From NCBI RefSeq assembly GCF_020539865.1, contig NZ_JAJBQV010000048.1:1-10886 (forward strand): 10,886 nucleotides of DNA, in the 5' to 3' direction. Position numbers and translations under genes: made by a program. The notes beneath the pieces were generated by a model. It saw only the letters and a program-made list of their open reading frames with translations, made no database searches and was not told the DNA's origin. Each line of letters starts with the position of its first letter. The first letter of the stretch is position 1. This document shows, piece after piece, positions 1 through 6,755 of this stretch. Source of the DNA: Megasphaera elsdenii. Its GTDB lineage: Bacteria > Bacillota > Negativicutes > Veillonellales > Megasphaeraceae.

Positions 1-105
1 GAAGGTATACAGCCAGACAGAGATGTCCTGGATTCGGCAGGAGAGGTGGGACGACCGCCAGTGCTTTTTTTGTGGTTCGTAGGGGCCGACCCCAAGTCCT
101 TTTTC
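1..105. other. Window edge, no assignable gene
   Basis: No gene can be assigned here. The plus-strand frame starting at base 2 stays open until a TAG at 80-82 and could be the last 26 codons of a gene entering from the left, but it is too short to recognise. A T7 run at 65-71 follows a weak 5-bp hairpin (45-49 with 55-59) and might be a plus-strand terminator. A GGGG-CCGA-CCCC mini-hairpin lies at about 83-94, just past the end of the kinase gene; its CGTAGGGGCCGACC wording recalls short intergenic palindromic repeats of gut Firmicutes, but one copy proves nothing. No convincing minus-strand terminator for the kinase gene is seen. Confidence 0.25.
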
Positions 106-1539
106 CTAATCTTCCTGGGTGCGCTGGAAGATGGCTGTGACTGTCGTCCCTTTATGGAGGGTACTGTCTAGTTCTAGTTTGGCATTATTGGCCTTGGCTA
201 TGTATTTGGCGATGGACAGGCCCAGGCCGGATCCGCCGGTATCTTTCGTACGGGATGAATCGACGCGGTAGAAGCGTTCAAAAACGCGTTCCAAGTCCTC
301 TTTGGGGATGCCGATACCCGTATCGCTGACGACGAAGCGGACGGTCTTGTCATCGGCCTGGCAGGTCAGGGTGACTTTGCCGCCGGCAGGCGTATATTTC
401 AAGGCATTGTCGACGAAGATGCGCAGCATCTGTTTGACGCTGCCCGGTTCGGCTGTAATCAGGGCCTCGTTGTTTTGACTCAAGATGATTTGGTGTTCTT
501 TGTCGATGAGGCTGACTTCGCTATATACTTCTTGCAGGAGGTCGGCCGTATTGATTTTCGTAAAGTGCTTCAACAGTGTTCCATTATTAGAACGGGCGAA
601 AAAGAGCAGGCGTTCGATGAGCTGCTTCATATAGTCTGTTTCCGATTTGATGGCCGTCAGGCTTTCGTTGAGGACTGCAGGGTCATCTTTGCCCCAGCGG
701 CATAAAAGGTCGGAATAGCCGGCAATGACGGTAATCGGCGTCCGCAATTCGTGGGATGCGTCGTTAATGAACTGCTGCTGCTGTTTGTAGCCATATTCGA
801 TACGGTCTAAGGCCTGGTTGATGCTGACGGCCAGGTCGTGAAGTTCGTTCTTGTTTTCAGACAGGGCGATACGGTTGTCCAGGCGGTTGACTTCAATGGT
901 CTTGACTGTGTCGTTGATGACCTGCAAAGGCGCCAGGGAGCGCTTCATGAGATACATACCCGTAAAGATGGTCAGGATCAGACTGATGAGGACCGAAGCC
1001 AGGAGTTGTTTCGATAAGAGCGAAACGAAGCCCGTTTCCTTATCAGGGCGCTGGGAAAAGCGCAGGTAGTAGTTTTTTCCCTGTTTGTCTGTCCAAAGCT
1101 GATAATAAGAGAATTCTGACGATTCATTGCCTTGGACGCTGGTAGGCAGCGGTTTTTTCTCTGGATTGCTTATGGTATCGTCGATATAGCGATCGCTTAG
1201 CTTGCGTACAGCATGAGTCGGGCCGTTGTCGACGATGAGATGGCCTGCGCCGTCATAAATCTGTAAGTTCATTGACGGTGGTACGTTAGCCCGGACGAAT
1301 ATTGTCGTATCGACTTTCCCGTAGTCGTCCAGGTATTGGACGGCAGCCGCTGCGCTGGCTTTCAATTCATCGCGCAAGGAGTTGTTCATGATATAGTGGA
1401 TGCTGGTAATGGTGACGACGGATACGGTCAAGAGGATGAAAAAGACGATAGACGAATAGAGCAGGACCATTTTAGCGAAAATGGGCAAGGGGGCAATGAG
1501 CAGATGTTGTGTCAGCCAATGATTAATCTTCTGCCACAT
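106..1539 (-). CDS. HAMP/HisKA sensor histidine kinase
   Basis: Inner-membrane sensor kinase that autophosphorylates on His and passes the phosphate to the regulator encoded just upstream. Counting from the ATG at 1539 (477 residues), the order is: TM1 about 20-46, extracytoplasmic sensor region about 50-175, TM2 about 179-198, HAMP about 199-250, HisKA with the phosphoacceptor H263 in the SHELRTP motif, then the ATPase domain with the N box DNALKYTP (about 377-384), G1 DTGIGIP (about 406-412) and G2 GGSGLGLSI (about 435-443). All catalytic motifs are intact. A GTG lies 12 bases upstream at 1551, but the ATG has GGAG six bases before it and the GTG has no clear ribosome site, so the ATG is preferred. 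Either start overlaps the end of the regulator gene, so the two are probably translationally coupled. Architecture is that of the ArlS/LisK type; the signal it senses cannot be read from the sequence. Confidence 0.95.
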   Translation of the reverse strand: MWQKINHWLTQHLLIAPLPIFAKMVLLYSSIVFFILLTVSVVTITSIHYIMNNSLRDELKASAAAAVQYLDDYGKVDTTIFVRANVPPSMNLQIYDGAGHLIVDNGPTHAVRKLSDRYIDDTISNPEKKPLPTSVQGNESSEFSYYQLWTDKQGKNYYLRFSQRPDKETGFVSLLSKQLLASVLISLILTIFTGMYLMKRSLAPLQVINDTVKTIEVNRLDNRIALSENKNELHDLAVSINQALDRIEYGYKQQQQFINDASHELRTPITVIAGYSDLLCRWGKDDPAVLNESLTAIKSETDYMKQLIERLLFFARSNNGTLLKHFTKINTADLLQEVYSEVSLIDKEHQIILSQNNEALITAEPGSVKQMLRIFVDNALKYTPAGGKVTLTCQADDKTVRFVVSDTGIGIPKEDLERVFERFYRVDSSRTKDTGGSGLGLSIAKYIAKANNAKLELDSTLHKGTTVTAIFQRTQED

Positions 1540-2203
1540 AACCGACTCCACGGACTGTGCGGATGTAGTTTCGTCCGTTCGGGCCCAGTTTGCTGCGCAA
1601 GTAACGAATATAGACGTCGACGATATTCGTGTCGCCGATGTAATCGTAGCCCCAGACTTCTTCGACGATGCGCGATCGTGTGAGGACGATGTTCTTGTTC
1701 CGGACTAAATAGGCGAGGAGCTCGAATTCTTTCTTCGTCAATTTTATTTTTTTCGTGCCCTTCATGACTTCGTGACGGTCGAGAAATAAGGTGATGTCAT
1801 TCAGCTGGAGAAAATTTCCCCGATCGGCCAGCTGATGGCGTTCTCGCAGGAGTACACGGATGCGGGCAAAGAGTTCTTTGCTGTTGAATGGTTTTGTCAG
1901 ATAGTCGTTAGCGCCGATGTCCAGGCTGAAGACTTTTGTTTCGATATCGTCTTTGGCTGAGAGCATCATAATCGGGACGTTCGATAGTTCACGAGTGCGC
2001 TTACAGATGGTCAGGCCATCGACGTCGGGCAGCATGATGTCCAACAGGATGAGATCGAAGTGTTCCTGGCCGATGCGGTCCAGGGCGGCGGCGCCGTTGT
2101 ATTCGATGCCACATTCATAGCCTTCATGTTCCAACTCCATTTGCAGGAAGCGGGCGATTTGTTTTTCGTCTTCGACGATTAAGATATGTGTCTTTTCATT
2201 CAT
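1523..2203 (-). CDS. OmpR/PhoB-family response regulator
   Basis: DNA-binding partner of the overlapping kinase. From the ATG at 2203 it has 226 residues. The receiver domain covers 1-120 with the acidic pair E11/D12, phosphoacceptor D55 in LILLDIMLPD, S82 and K104 (LTKPF). The winged-helix DNA-binding domain covers about 129-226 and ends in the usual RTVRGVGYVAED. A longer start at 2233 is in frame, but GGGGAGG at 2211-2217 sits eight bases before the 2203 ATG and decides the start. The gene is read first, with the kinase gene overlapping its 3' end by 17 bases. Members of this family bind tandem half-sites repeated every 11 bp; such a pair lies about 120 bases upstream, in front of the divergent small-RNA promoter. 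ArlR/LisR-like by architecture; regulon unknown. Confidence 0.95.
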   Translation of the reverse strand: MNEKTHILIVEDEKQIARFLQMELEHEGYECGIEYNGAAALDRIGQEHFDLILLDIMLPDVDGLTICKRTRELSNVPIMMLSAKDDIETKVFSLDIGANDYLTKPFNSKELFARIRVLLRERHQLADRGNFLQLNDITLFLDRHEVMKGTKKIKLTKKEFELLAYLVRNKNIVLTRSRIVEEVWGYDYIGDTNIVDVYIRYLRSKLGPNGRNYIRTVRGVGYVAED

Positions 2204-2244
2204 GTAACAACCTCCCCAGAGAAGAATTTGCACACCCTAAGCCA

Positions 2245-2283
2245 TATACGTATTATTATAACGTATAAACTCCCTTTTTTGTA
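2245..2283 (-). promoter_or_regulatory. Regulator/kinase operon promoter with inverted repeat
   Basis: On the minus strand a perfect TATAAT (2255-2260) is preceded at 17 bp by a weak -35, TACAAA (2278-2283). Transcription would start near 2247, giving a leader of about 45 bases. The -10 lies inside a perfect inverted repeat, TATACGT (2245-2251) and ACGTATA (2261-2267), separated by nine bases. The weak -35 and the dyad over the -10 suggest a regulated promoter; the binding protein is unknown. Confidence 0.5.
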
Positions 2284-2321
2284 CTACCCATTCGGACATT
2301 GTTACAAAAATATCACGAAAA

Positions 2322-2340
2322 TTTAATCTATTTTTAATCT
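2322..2340 (+). promoter_or_regulatory. Tandem 11-bp direct repeat, possible OmpR-family site
   Basis: TTTAATCT occurs at 2322-2329 and again at 2333-2340. As hexamers this is TTTAAT-N5-TTTAAT, the geometry of PhoB/OmpR/PhoP-type operators. It lies 8 to 16 bp upstream of either candidate -35 of the plus-strand small-RNA promoter, an activator position, and about 120 bp from the regulator start codon on the other side. Assignment to the neighbouring regulator is inference from geometry and proximity. Confidence 0.4.
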
Positions 2341-2347
2341 TTAGGGA

Positions 2348-2383
2348 TTTACTTTTTGCCAGAACCTGTTATCATAGTATATG
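2348..2383 (+). promoter_or_regulatory. Candidate small-RNA promoter
   Basis: Two overlapping sigma-70-type readings exist: TTTACT (2348-2353) with TATCAT (2370-2375), and TTGCCA (2356-2361) with TATATG (2378-2383), both with 16-bp spacers. Transcription would start at about 2382-2390. Neither is perfect, as expected for an activator-dependent promoter. Confidence 0.4.
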
Positions 2384-2534
2384 TAGAACAGATCATCTAC
2401 GAGACGTTGGAGAAGTAAGTTGTTCATATACCCCTCGAACACCCCTATCTTATTTTCTTCAACTGTTGAGATATTGTCTTCCCCCGATGATATCTTGCAA
2501 AAAGAGAAAGCCGGCTCCCCTCGCCGGCTTTTTT
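2383..2534 (+). ncRNA. Candidate C-rich-loop regulatory small RNA
   Basis: This stretch of about 150 bases has a candidate promoter, a strong intrinsic terminator and no convincing reading frame. It folds into separate hairpins: a 5' one, GTAGA (2383-2387) with TCTAC (2396-2400); TGTTC (2421-2425) with GAACA (2437-2441), loop ATATACCCCTC; a 10-bp stem 2469-2478 with 2486-2495 (two G-U pairs), loop TTCCCCC; and the terminator stem with loop TCCCCTC. A further CCCC (2442-2445) lies in a linker. Repeated C-rich apical loops are typical of Gram-positive sRNAs that pair with Shine-Dalgarno sequences, such as Listeria LhrC and several Staphylococcus Rsa RNAs. It could instead be an untranslated remnant or a leader whose transcript always ends here. 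Transcription has not been shown. Confidence 0.5.
2507..2534 (+). terminator. Strong intrinsic terminator of the small RNA
   Basis: GCCGGC (2510-2515) pairs with GCCGGC (2523-2528), extended by three A-T pairs, with a seven-base loop TCCCCTC and a run of six T (2529-2534). No protein gene on the plus strand lies upstream within the window, which is the main reason to suspect a non-coding transcript. Confidence 0.9.
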
Positions 2535-2634
2535 CTATTTCTACTGAAAATGATTTTGGCGAAATTTTGAGAAATTTTTTGAGGCAATCGCAAAAACCTA
2601 GGAAATACCTATATCTTTACCCATTCGGTATTCA
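2535..2634. other. A/T-tract spacer upstream of ferredoxin
   Basis: This stretch has no gene. A and T tracts recur roughly every 10 bp (about 2547, 2562, 2572, 2592), including the direct repeat GAAATTTTGA / GAAATTTTTT (2561-2580). Such phasing usually produces curved DNA. TGAAAATGATTTTGG (2545-2559) has a perfect AAAAT-g-ATTTT core and partly resembles a Fur-type box, but its right half diverges from the consensus. Confidence 0.3.
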
Positions 2635-2663
2635 TTGACAAGTCTGTCTATTCGTGTAATAAT
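2635..2663 (+). promoter_or_regulatory. Ferredoxin promoter
   Basis: Consensus -35 TTGACA (2635-2640), 17-bp spacer, then TGT-AATAAT (-10 at 2658-2663 with an extended TGn at 2655-2657). Transcription should start near 2670. The near-ideal boxes fit high constitutive expression of an abundant electron carrier. Confidence 0.8.
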
Positions 2664-2717
2664 GGGGAAGACGACGGGGAAGTTCCCCCGAAGGCTTGAT
2701 GTTTGGAGGTGAAAACC

Positions 2718-2882
2718 ATGCATGTTATTTCCGACGAATGCGTAAAATGCGGCGCTTGCGCTGGCACTTGCCCGACCGGTGCTATCGAAGAAGGCGAAAC
2801 GAAATACGTTGTAACTGATTCCTGCATCGACTGCGGTGCTTGCGAATCCGTTTGTCCTACAGGCGCTATTACAGCTGAATAA
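2718..2882 (+). CDS. 2[4Fe-4S] clostridial-type ferredoxin
   Basis: Small soluble low-potential electron carrier serving pyruvate:ferredoxin oxidoreductase, hydrogenase and electron-bifurcating enzymes in anaerobic fermenters. The 54-residue product begins MHVISDECVKCGAC and carries two CxxCxxCxxxCP motifs: C8, C11, C14, C18 and C36, C39, C42, C46, each set followed by PTGAI. In this fold the first three cysteines of one motif and the last of the other ligate each cluster. Length and sequence closely match, from memory, the Megasphaera elsdenii ferredoxin. The ATG has GGAGGT (2705-2710) seven bases upstream. The gene is monocistronic: it has its own consensus promoter and its own terminator. 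Confidence 0.96.
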   Translation: MHVISDECVKCGACAGTCPTGAIEEGETKYVVTDSCIDCGACESVCPTGAITAE

Positions 2883-2896
2883 TTGCTTCGGCAAAA

Positions 2897-2941
2897 GGCT
2901 GTCGCATAAGGCTTTGGCCATGATGCGGCGGCCTTTTTTTT
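2897..2941 (+). terminator. Ferredoxin terminator
   Basis: GGCTGTCGCAT (2897-2907) pairs with ATGCGGCGGCC (2923-2933) over 11 bp including two G-U pairs, followed by eight T (2934-2941). It isolates ferredoxin from the lspA operon promoter that starts two bases later. Confidence 0.85.
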
Positions 2942-2942
2942 G

Positions 2943-2971
2943 TTGAATTTTCCCTGCTTCTGTGATAGGAT
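2943..2971 (+). promoter_or_regulatory. lspA-rluD-pyrR promoter
   Basis: TTGAAT (2943-2948), 17-bp spacer, TAGGAT (2966-2971) with an extended TGA at 2963-2965. It directly follows the ferredoxin terminator, and the lspA ribosome site begins about 24 bases downstream. Confidence 0.6.
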
Positions 2972-3008
2972 AAAAGCACTGTAAGATGCATAGTAGGAGG
3001 AGTTTGCT

Positions 3009-3446
3009 TTGTATGTATTAGGCATTGCCCTGGCCGTGACCGTTGTCGATCAGCTCGCAAAATATGCTGTCCATCAGACTATGGTCCTTCATGAATCCAT
3101 TCCGGTCATTCCGGGATTTTTTCATATTACTTATATTTTGAATCGCGGTGCTGCTTTTGGGATTTTAGAAAATCAGCGGTGGCTCTTTTTAGTCATGGCC
3201 TTAGCCTTATTCCTGTTGTATGGTCTGTTCCGCAAGAAATTGATGGCGACGCCCTGTGTCTATGGCGGGGCGGGGTTGTTACTCGGGGGAGCCCTGGGAA
3301 ATGCGCTGGATCGAACGTTCTGCGGGGCTGTCACAGATTTCTTCGATTTTCGCATCTGGCCCGTATTCAATGTTGCCGATATCGGTATCGTCGTCGGCGT
3401 CGTACTTTTGTTATGGTATAGTTGGAACCATATTTCGGATAAATGA
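3009..3446 (+). CDS. lspA: Lipoprotein signal peptidase (signal peptidase II)
   Basis: Inner-membrane aspartyl protease that removes the signal peptide from prolipoproteins after diacylglyceryl transfer to the lipobox cysteine. The 145-residue product has the usual four membrane segments (about 1-20, 58-75, 84-98, 122-140). Conserved blocks are present: VVDQLAKY near the N terminus, NRGAAFG (45-51), GGALGNALDR (93-102), and the catalytic aspartates D110 (VTDF) and D124 (FNVAD). Length is slightly short for the family but nothing essential is missing. The start is TTG at 3009, supported by AGGAGG (2995-3000) eight bases upstream; no ATG nearby would keep the first membrane helix. First gene of the operon, ending 10 bases before rluD. 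Confidence 0.95.
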   Translation: MYVLGIALAVTVVDQLAKYAVHQTMVLHESIPVIPGFFHITYILNRGAAFGILENQRWLFLVMALALFLLYGLFRKKLMATPCVYGGAGLLLGGALGNALDRTFCGAVTDFFDFRIWPVFNVADIGIVVGVVLLLWYSWNHISDK

Positions 3447-3456
3447 GGATGAAGAC

Positions 3457-4374
3457 ATGGAAGAAAAGAAATTAGTAGTCACAGAACAAGAACAGGGAAA
3501 ACGGCTGGACGTTTATCTGGCTTCTGCCCTGGATATTTCGCGCAGTTATGCTCAACAGCTCATTCAGCGCAAGGAAGTCACTGTCAATGGCAAGGAAGCG
3601 AAAGCCAACCGGCGCCTTGACGAAGGTGATCAGGTACAGGCTGTTATGGAAGTACAAGAAGAATACAAGGTCGTCCCTCAGGATATCCCTTTGGATATCG
3701 TTTATGAAGATAAGGATATCATCGTCATCAATAAGGCCCGCGGCATGGTCGTCCATCCGGCAGCGGGCAATCCTGACGGGACGCTGGTCAATGCCTTGCT
3801 CTACCATTGCCAGGGGGAATTGTCGGGCATTAACGGTGTCATCCGGCCGGGCATCGTCCACCGCTTGGATAAAGATACGTCAGGGGTCATGGTTGCCGCC
3901 AAGACCGATGAAGCCCATAAAGGCCTGGCAGAACAGATTAAGGCACATTCAGCGCACCGCACGTACTGGGCGCTGGTTCACGGCAATATTTCTGAAGAAC
4001 GGGGAATCGTCGATGCCCCCATCGGTCGTCACCCTAAGGACCGGGTCAAGATGGCCGTCACCTTTAAAGGCGGCCGCGAAGCGGTGACGCATTTCAAAGT
4101 ATTGAAACGCTATGGCGACTATACCTGGGTCGAATGTAAACTGGAAACGGGCCGGACTCATCAGATTCGCGTCCACATGGCTTACATCCATCATCCCGTC
4201 GTCAACGACCCTTTATATGGCTACAAGAAGGACGACTTCCCCATCGAAGGCCAGGCCCTTCACTCGCACTGTCTGGACTTGGTTCATCCCATTACGGGGA
4301 AGGCTATGCATTTTGAAGCGCCGGCGCCGGCTGATTTCCTGGCCTGCCTGAAACGGGCGGAAGAGAAAGACTGA
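3457..4374 (+). CDS. rluD: RluD-family 23S rRNA pseudouridine synthase
   Basis: Isomerises specific uridines to pseudouridine, by family most likely in helix 69 of 23S rRNA. The 305-residue product has an N-terminal S4 RNA-binding domain (about 14-75), then the RluA/RluD catalytic domain with HRLDKDTSG around the catalytic D138 and the uridine-pocket motif TGRTHQIRVH (231-240). The open frame extends upstream to 3256 through lspA, but those residues are a shadow; the ATG at 3457 follows GAGG (3445-3448) at a proper distance and starts the S4 domain. It sits between lspA and pyrR, the same order as Bacillus lspA-ylyB-pyrR. The exact target uridine is inferred from the family. Confidence 0.93.
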   Translation: MEEKKLVVTEQEQGKRLDVYLASALDISRSYAQQLIQRKEVTVNGKEAKANRRLDEGDQVQAVMEVQEEYKVVPQDIPLDIVYEDKDIIVINKARGMVVHPAAGNPDGTLVNALLYHCQGELSGINGVIRPGIVHRLDKDTSGVMVAAKTDEAHKGLAEQIKAHSAHRTYWALVHGNISEERGIVDAPIGRHPKDRVKMAVTFKGGREAVTHFKVLKRYGDYTWVECKLETGRTHQIRVHMAYIHHPVVNDPLYGYKKDDFPIEGQALHSHCLDLVHPITGKAMHFEAPAPADFLACLKRAEEKD

Positions 4375-4948
<574 letters not shown>

Positions 4949-5004
4949 TAAGTGAACATCGCACGAAGTTTTCGACCATCTTATCTGGTTATCCTGGCTT
5001 TAAT

Positions 5005-5046
5005 GTTTGAAGTTTGATATTTAACGTTAAACGCTCAACTTCAAAC
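5005..5046. repeat. 42-bp imperfect palindrome in the dhaK leader
   Basis: Outer arms GTTTGAAGTT (5005-5014) and AACTTCAAAC (5037-5046) are perfectly complementary. A perfect 12-bp palindrome TTTAACGTTAAA (5020-5031) sits on exactly the same axis; the five bases on each side between them do not pair. It could be an operator, an RNA structure in the leader, or a copy of an intergenic palindromic repeat family. It is not a good cre site (about 9 of 14 positions match). Confidence 0.6.
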
Positions 5047-5050
5047 TCAA

Positions 5051-5081
5051 AAAGACGCTGTCTTCTTGCGACAGCGTCTTT
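5051..5081. terminator. Terminator-like hairpin between pyrR and dhaK
   Basis: AAAGACGCTGTC (5051-5062) and GACAGCGTCTTT (5070-5081) form a perfect 12-bp stem with a seven-base loop. The plus-strand tail TCAATATAT is poor in T beyond the stem; on the minus strand the stem is followed by two more T. It can end the pyrR operon transcript, but since the dhaK promoter lies upstream of it, it also sits in the dhaK leader and could act as an attenuator. No pairing partner that would open it is apparent. Confidence 0.6.
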
Positions 5082-5108
5082 CAATATATCTAGAAAGAAG
5101 GGGTTAGC

Positions 5109-6098
5109 ATGAAAAAAATTATCAATGATGTCAATAACGTCGAAGAGGAAATGATTCAGGGCCTGGTCAAATCGGCACCGCAAAAATTGCACAAGCTCGA
5201 CTATGGGACCATCGTCGTCAGAGCCGACAAGAAAGAAGGCAAAGTGGCTCTGGTCAGCGGCGGTGGCAGTGGTCATGAACCGGCTCATGCCGGTTATGTC
5301 GGCACGGGGATGCTCGACTGCGCCGTAGCTGGCACGGTATTCACGTCACCGACGCCAGACCAGGTCCTGGAAGGCATCAAAGCGGTGGCTACTGATAAGG
5401 GCGTCCTCTGCGTCGTCAAGAATTATACTGGCGATGTCATGAATTTTGAAATGGCTATTGAAATGGCAGCTGATGAAGATATCAAGGCCGATTATGTTGT
5501 CGTCAACGATGACGTAGCCGTTCGGGATAGCTTGTATACGACGGGCCGCCGCGGCGTAGCCGGTACGATCTTCGTCCATAAGATTGCAGGTGCAAAAGCG
5601 GAACAAGGGGCCGAACTGCCGGAAGTCAAAGCGGTCGCTGAAAAGGTCATTGCCAATGTCCGTTCTATGGGGATGGCTATTGAACCTTGTACGGTTCCGG
5701 CTGCAGGGAAACCGGGTTTTGAACTGGCTGATGATGAAATGGAAATCGGCATTGGTATCCATGGCGAACCGGGGACGCATCGTGAAAAACTCCGTCCGGC
5801 CAATGAAATCGCCAAGATGCTCGTAGACCAGATCTTGGCTGACCTTGATTACAAAGGCCATGAAGTTGTTGTCCTCATCAACGGCATGGGAGGTACGCCG
5901 CTTATGGAACTGTACATCGTCAACAATTTTGTGCACGATTATCTCCAGGAACAAGGTGTTGCCGTATACGATACGATGGTCGGCAACTACATGACGTCCA
6001 TTGAAATGGCGGGCTTCTCCATTACGCTCCTGCGCTTGGATGACGAACTGAAAGGGCTCTATGACGCACCGGCTGATACGCTGGCCTGGAAAAAATAA
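5109..6098 (+). CDS. dhaK: PTS-dependent dihydroxyacetone kinase, DhaK subunit
   Basis: Dihydroxyacetone-binding subunit. The substrate is held covalently as a hemiaminal on a histidine and phosphorylated to DHAP by phosphate delivered through DhaL. The 329-residue product aligns along its length with E. coli DhaK as I recall it. Visible are GGGSGHEPAHAGY (51-63) with H56, NYTGD (105-109) with D109, GRRGVAGT (146-153), CTVPAAGKP (194-202) and GIHGEPG with the covalent-site H218, the same number as in E. coli. The ATG is preceded by GAAGGGG (5097-5103) at five bases. First gene of dhaK-dhaL-dhaM; six bases separate it from the dhaL ATG. Being a lone K domain with dhaM nearby, it belongs to the PEP-dependent, not the ATP-dependent, class. 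Confidence 0.96.
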   Translation: MKKIINDVNNVEEEMIQGLVKSAPQKLHKLDYGTIVVRADKKEGKVALVSGGGSGHEPAHAGYVGTGMLDCAVAGTVFTSPTPDQVLEGIKAVATDKGVLCVVKNYTGDVMNFEMAIEMAADEDIKADYVVVNDDVAVRDSLYTTGRRGVAGTIFVHKIAGAKAEQGAELPEVKAVAEKVIANVRSMGMAIEPCTVPAAGKPGFELADDEMEIGIGIHGEPGTHREKLRPANEIAKMLVDQILADLDYKGHEVVVLINGMGGTPLMELYIVNNFVHDYLQEQGVAVYDTMVGNYMTSIEMAGFSITLLRLDDELKGLYDAPADTLAWKK

Positions 6099-6104
6099 GA
6101 GGGG

Positions 6105-6734
6105 ATGAGTTCATTGGATACGAAGCAGATGGCTGCCATCATCGAAGGGATGGCCAAGAAAATCGAAGCAGAAAAAGACTATTTGACTCAGCTCGACAAT
6201 GAAATCGGCGATGGCGACCATGGCATCAATCTGGCCCGTGGTTTTCAAGCCGTCGAAAAGAAGCTGCCTTCTCTGGCAGGTGGCGATATAGGTGCTTTGC
6301 TCAAAGGCGTCGGCATGCAGCTCGTGTCGACCGTCGGCGGCGCATCGGGACCGCTCTACGGAACGGCGTTCATGAAGGCTGGCATGGCCTGCAAGGGCCT
6401 GACCGAGCTGGATGGCCCGCAGTTCGTCAAAGCCTTGGAAGCGGCTGTCGACGGCATCAAGATGCGCGGCAAAGCGACGGAAGGTGAAAAGACGATGCTC
6501 GATGCATTGTGCCCGGCACTGAAGGTCATGCAGGAGGAAGTGGCTGCTGGCAAATCATTGAAAGAAGCCTTGCAGGATGCAGTAGCGGCTGCAGAAAAAG
6601 GCGTAGAATACACGAAGACCATTATTGCAACCAAGGGGCGTGCCAGCTATTTGGGCGAACGAAGCTTGGGTCATCAGGATCCAGGCGCTACGTCGTCGCT
6701 CTACTTGCTGCAGGTCCTGGCAGAGATGGCTTGA
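6105..6734 (+). CDS. dhaL: PTS-dependent dihydroxyacetone kinase, DhaL (ADP-binding) subunit
   Basis: Carries tightly bound ADP, which is phosphorylated by DhaM and then serves as phosphate donor to dihydroxyacetone on DhaK. The 209-residue product has the Mg-binding aspartates D31, D36 and D38 in LDNEIGDGDHG, the nucleotide motif GGASGPLYG (78-86) and the conserved GRASYLGERSLGHQDPGATS (178-197). Start choice is uncertain: GAGGGG (6099-6104) directly touches the ATG at 6105 with no spacer, while an in-frame TTG at 6114 lies nine bases after it. The ATG start gives the usual family length, yet the TTG start is better placed for the ribosome and would remove only three residues. Tightly packed between dhaK and dhaM. 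Confidence 0.95.
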   Translation: MSSLDTKQMAAIIEGMAKKIEAEKDYLTQLDNEIGDGDHGINLARGFQAVEKKLPSLAGGDIGALLKGVGMQLVSTVGGASGPLYGTAFMKAGMACKGLTELDGPQFVKALEAAVDGIKMRGKATEGEKTMLDALCPALKVMQEEVAAGKSLKEALQDAVAAAEKGVEYTKTIIATKGRASYLGERSLGHQDPGATSSLYLLQVLAEMA

Positions 6735-6755
6735 TTTTTAGGAGTGAAATAAAAG

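Noticed and set aside
2420..2638. 72-codon plus-strand frame starting with TTG
   Set aside because: It crosses the strong terminator at 2507-2534 and the ferredoxin -35, has no good ribosome site at its start and no recognisable product. The small-RNA reading explains the region better.
2598..3025. Minus-strand frames over ferredoxin and its flanks
   Set aside because: They run through the ferredoxin gene, its promoter and its terminator, and their products are low-complexity antisense translations of the cysteine motifs.
3256..3456. Upstream extension of rluD into lspA
   Set aside because: Those codons are the out-of-frame shadow of lspA; the ATG at 3457 has a ribosome site and begins the S4 domain.
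5019..5032. Catabolite-response (cre) site in the dhaK leader
   Set aside because: Only about 9 of 14 consensus positions match, and the conserved outer TG and CA are missing.
4970..5108. PyrR-type attenuator or riboswitch in the pyrR-dhaK gap
   Set aside because: No pyr gene follows and no recognisable PyrR binding loop or known riboswitch core was found; only a dyad and one hairpin are visible.
5346..5954. 202-codon open frame on the minus strand inside dhaK
   Set aside because: Antisense shadow of dhaK with no recognisable motif or upstream ribosome site.
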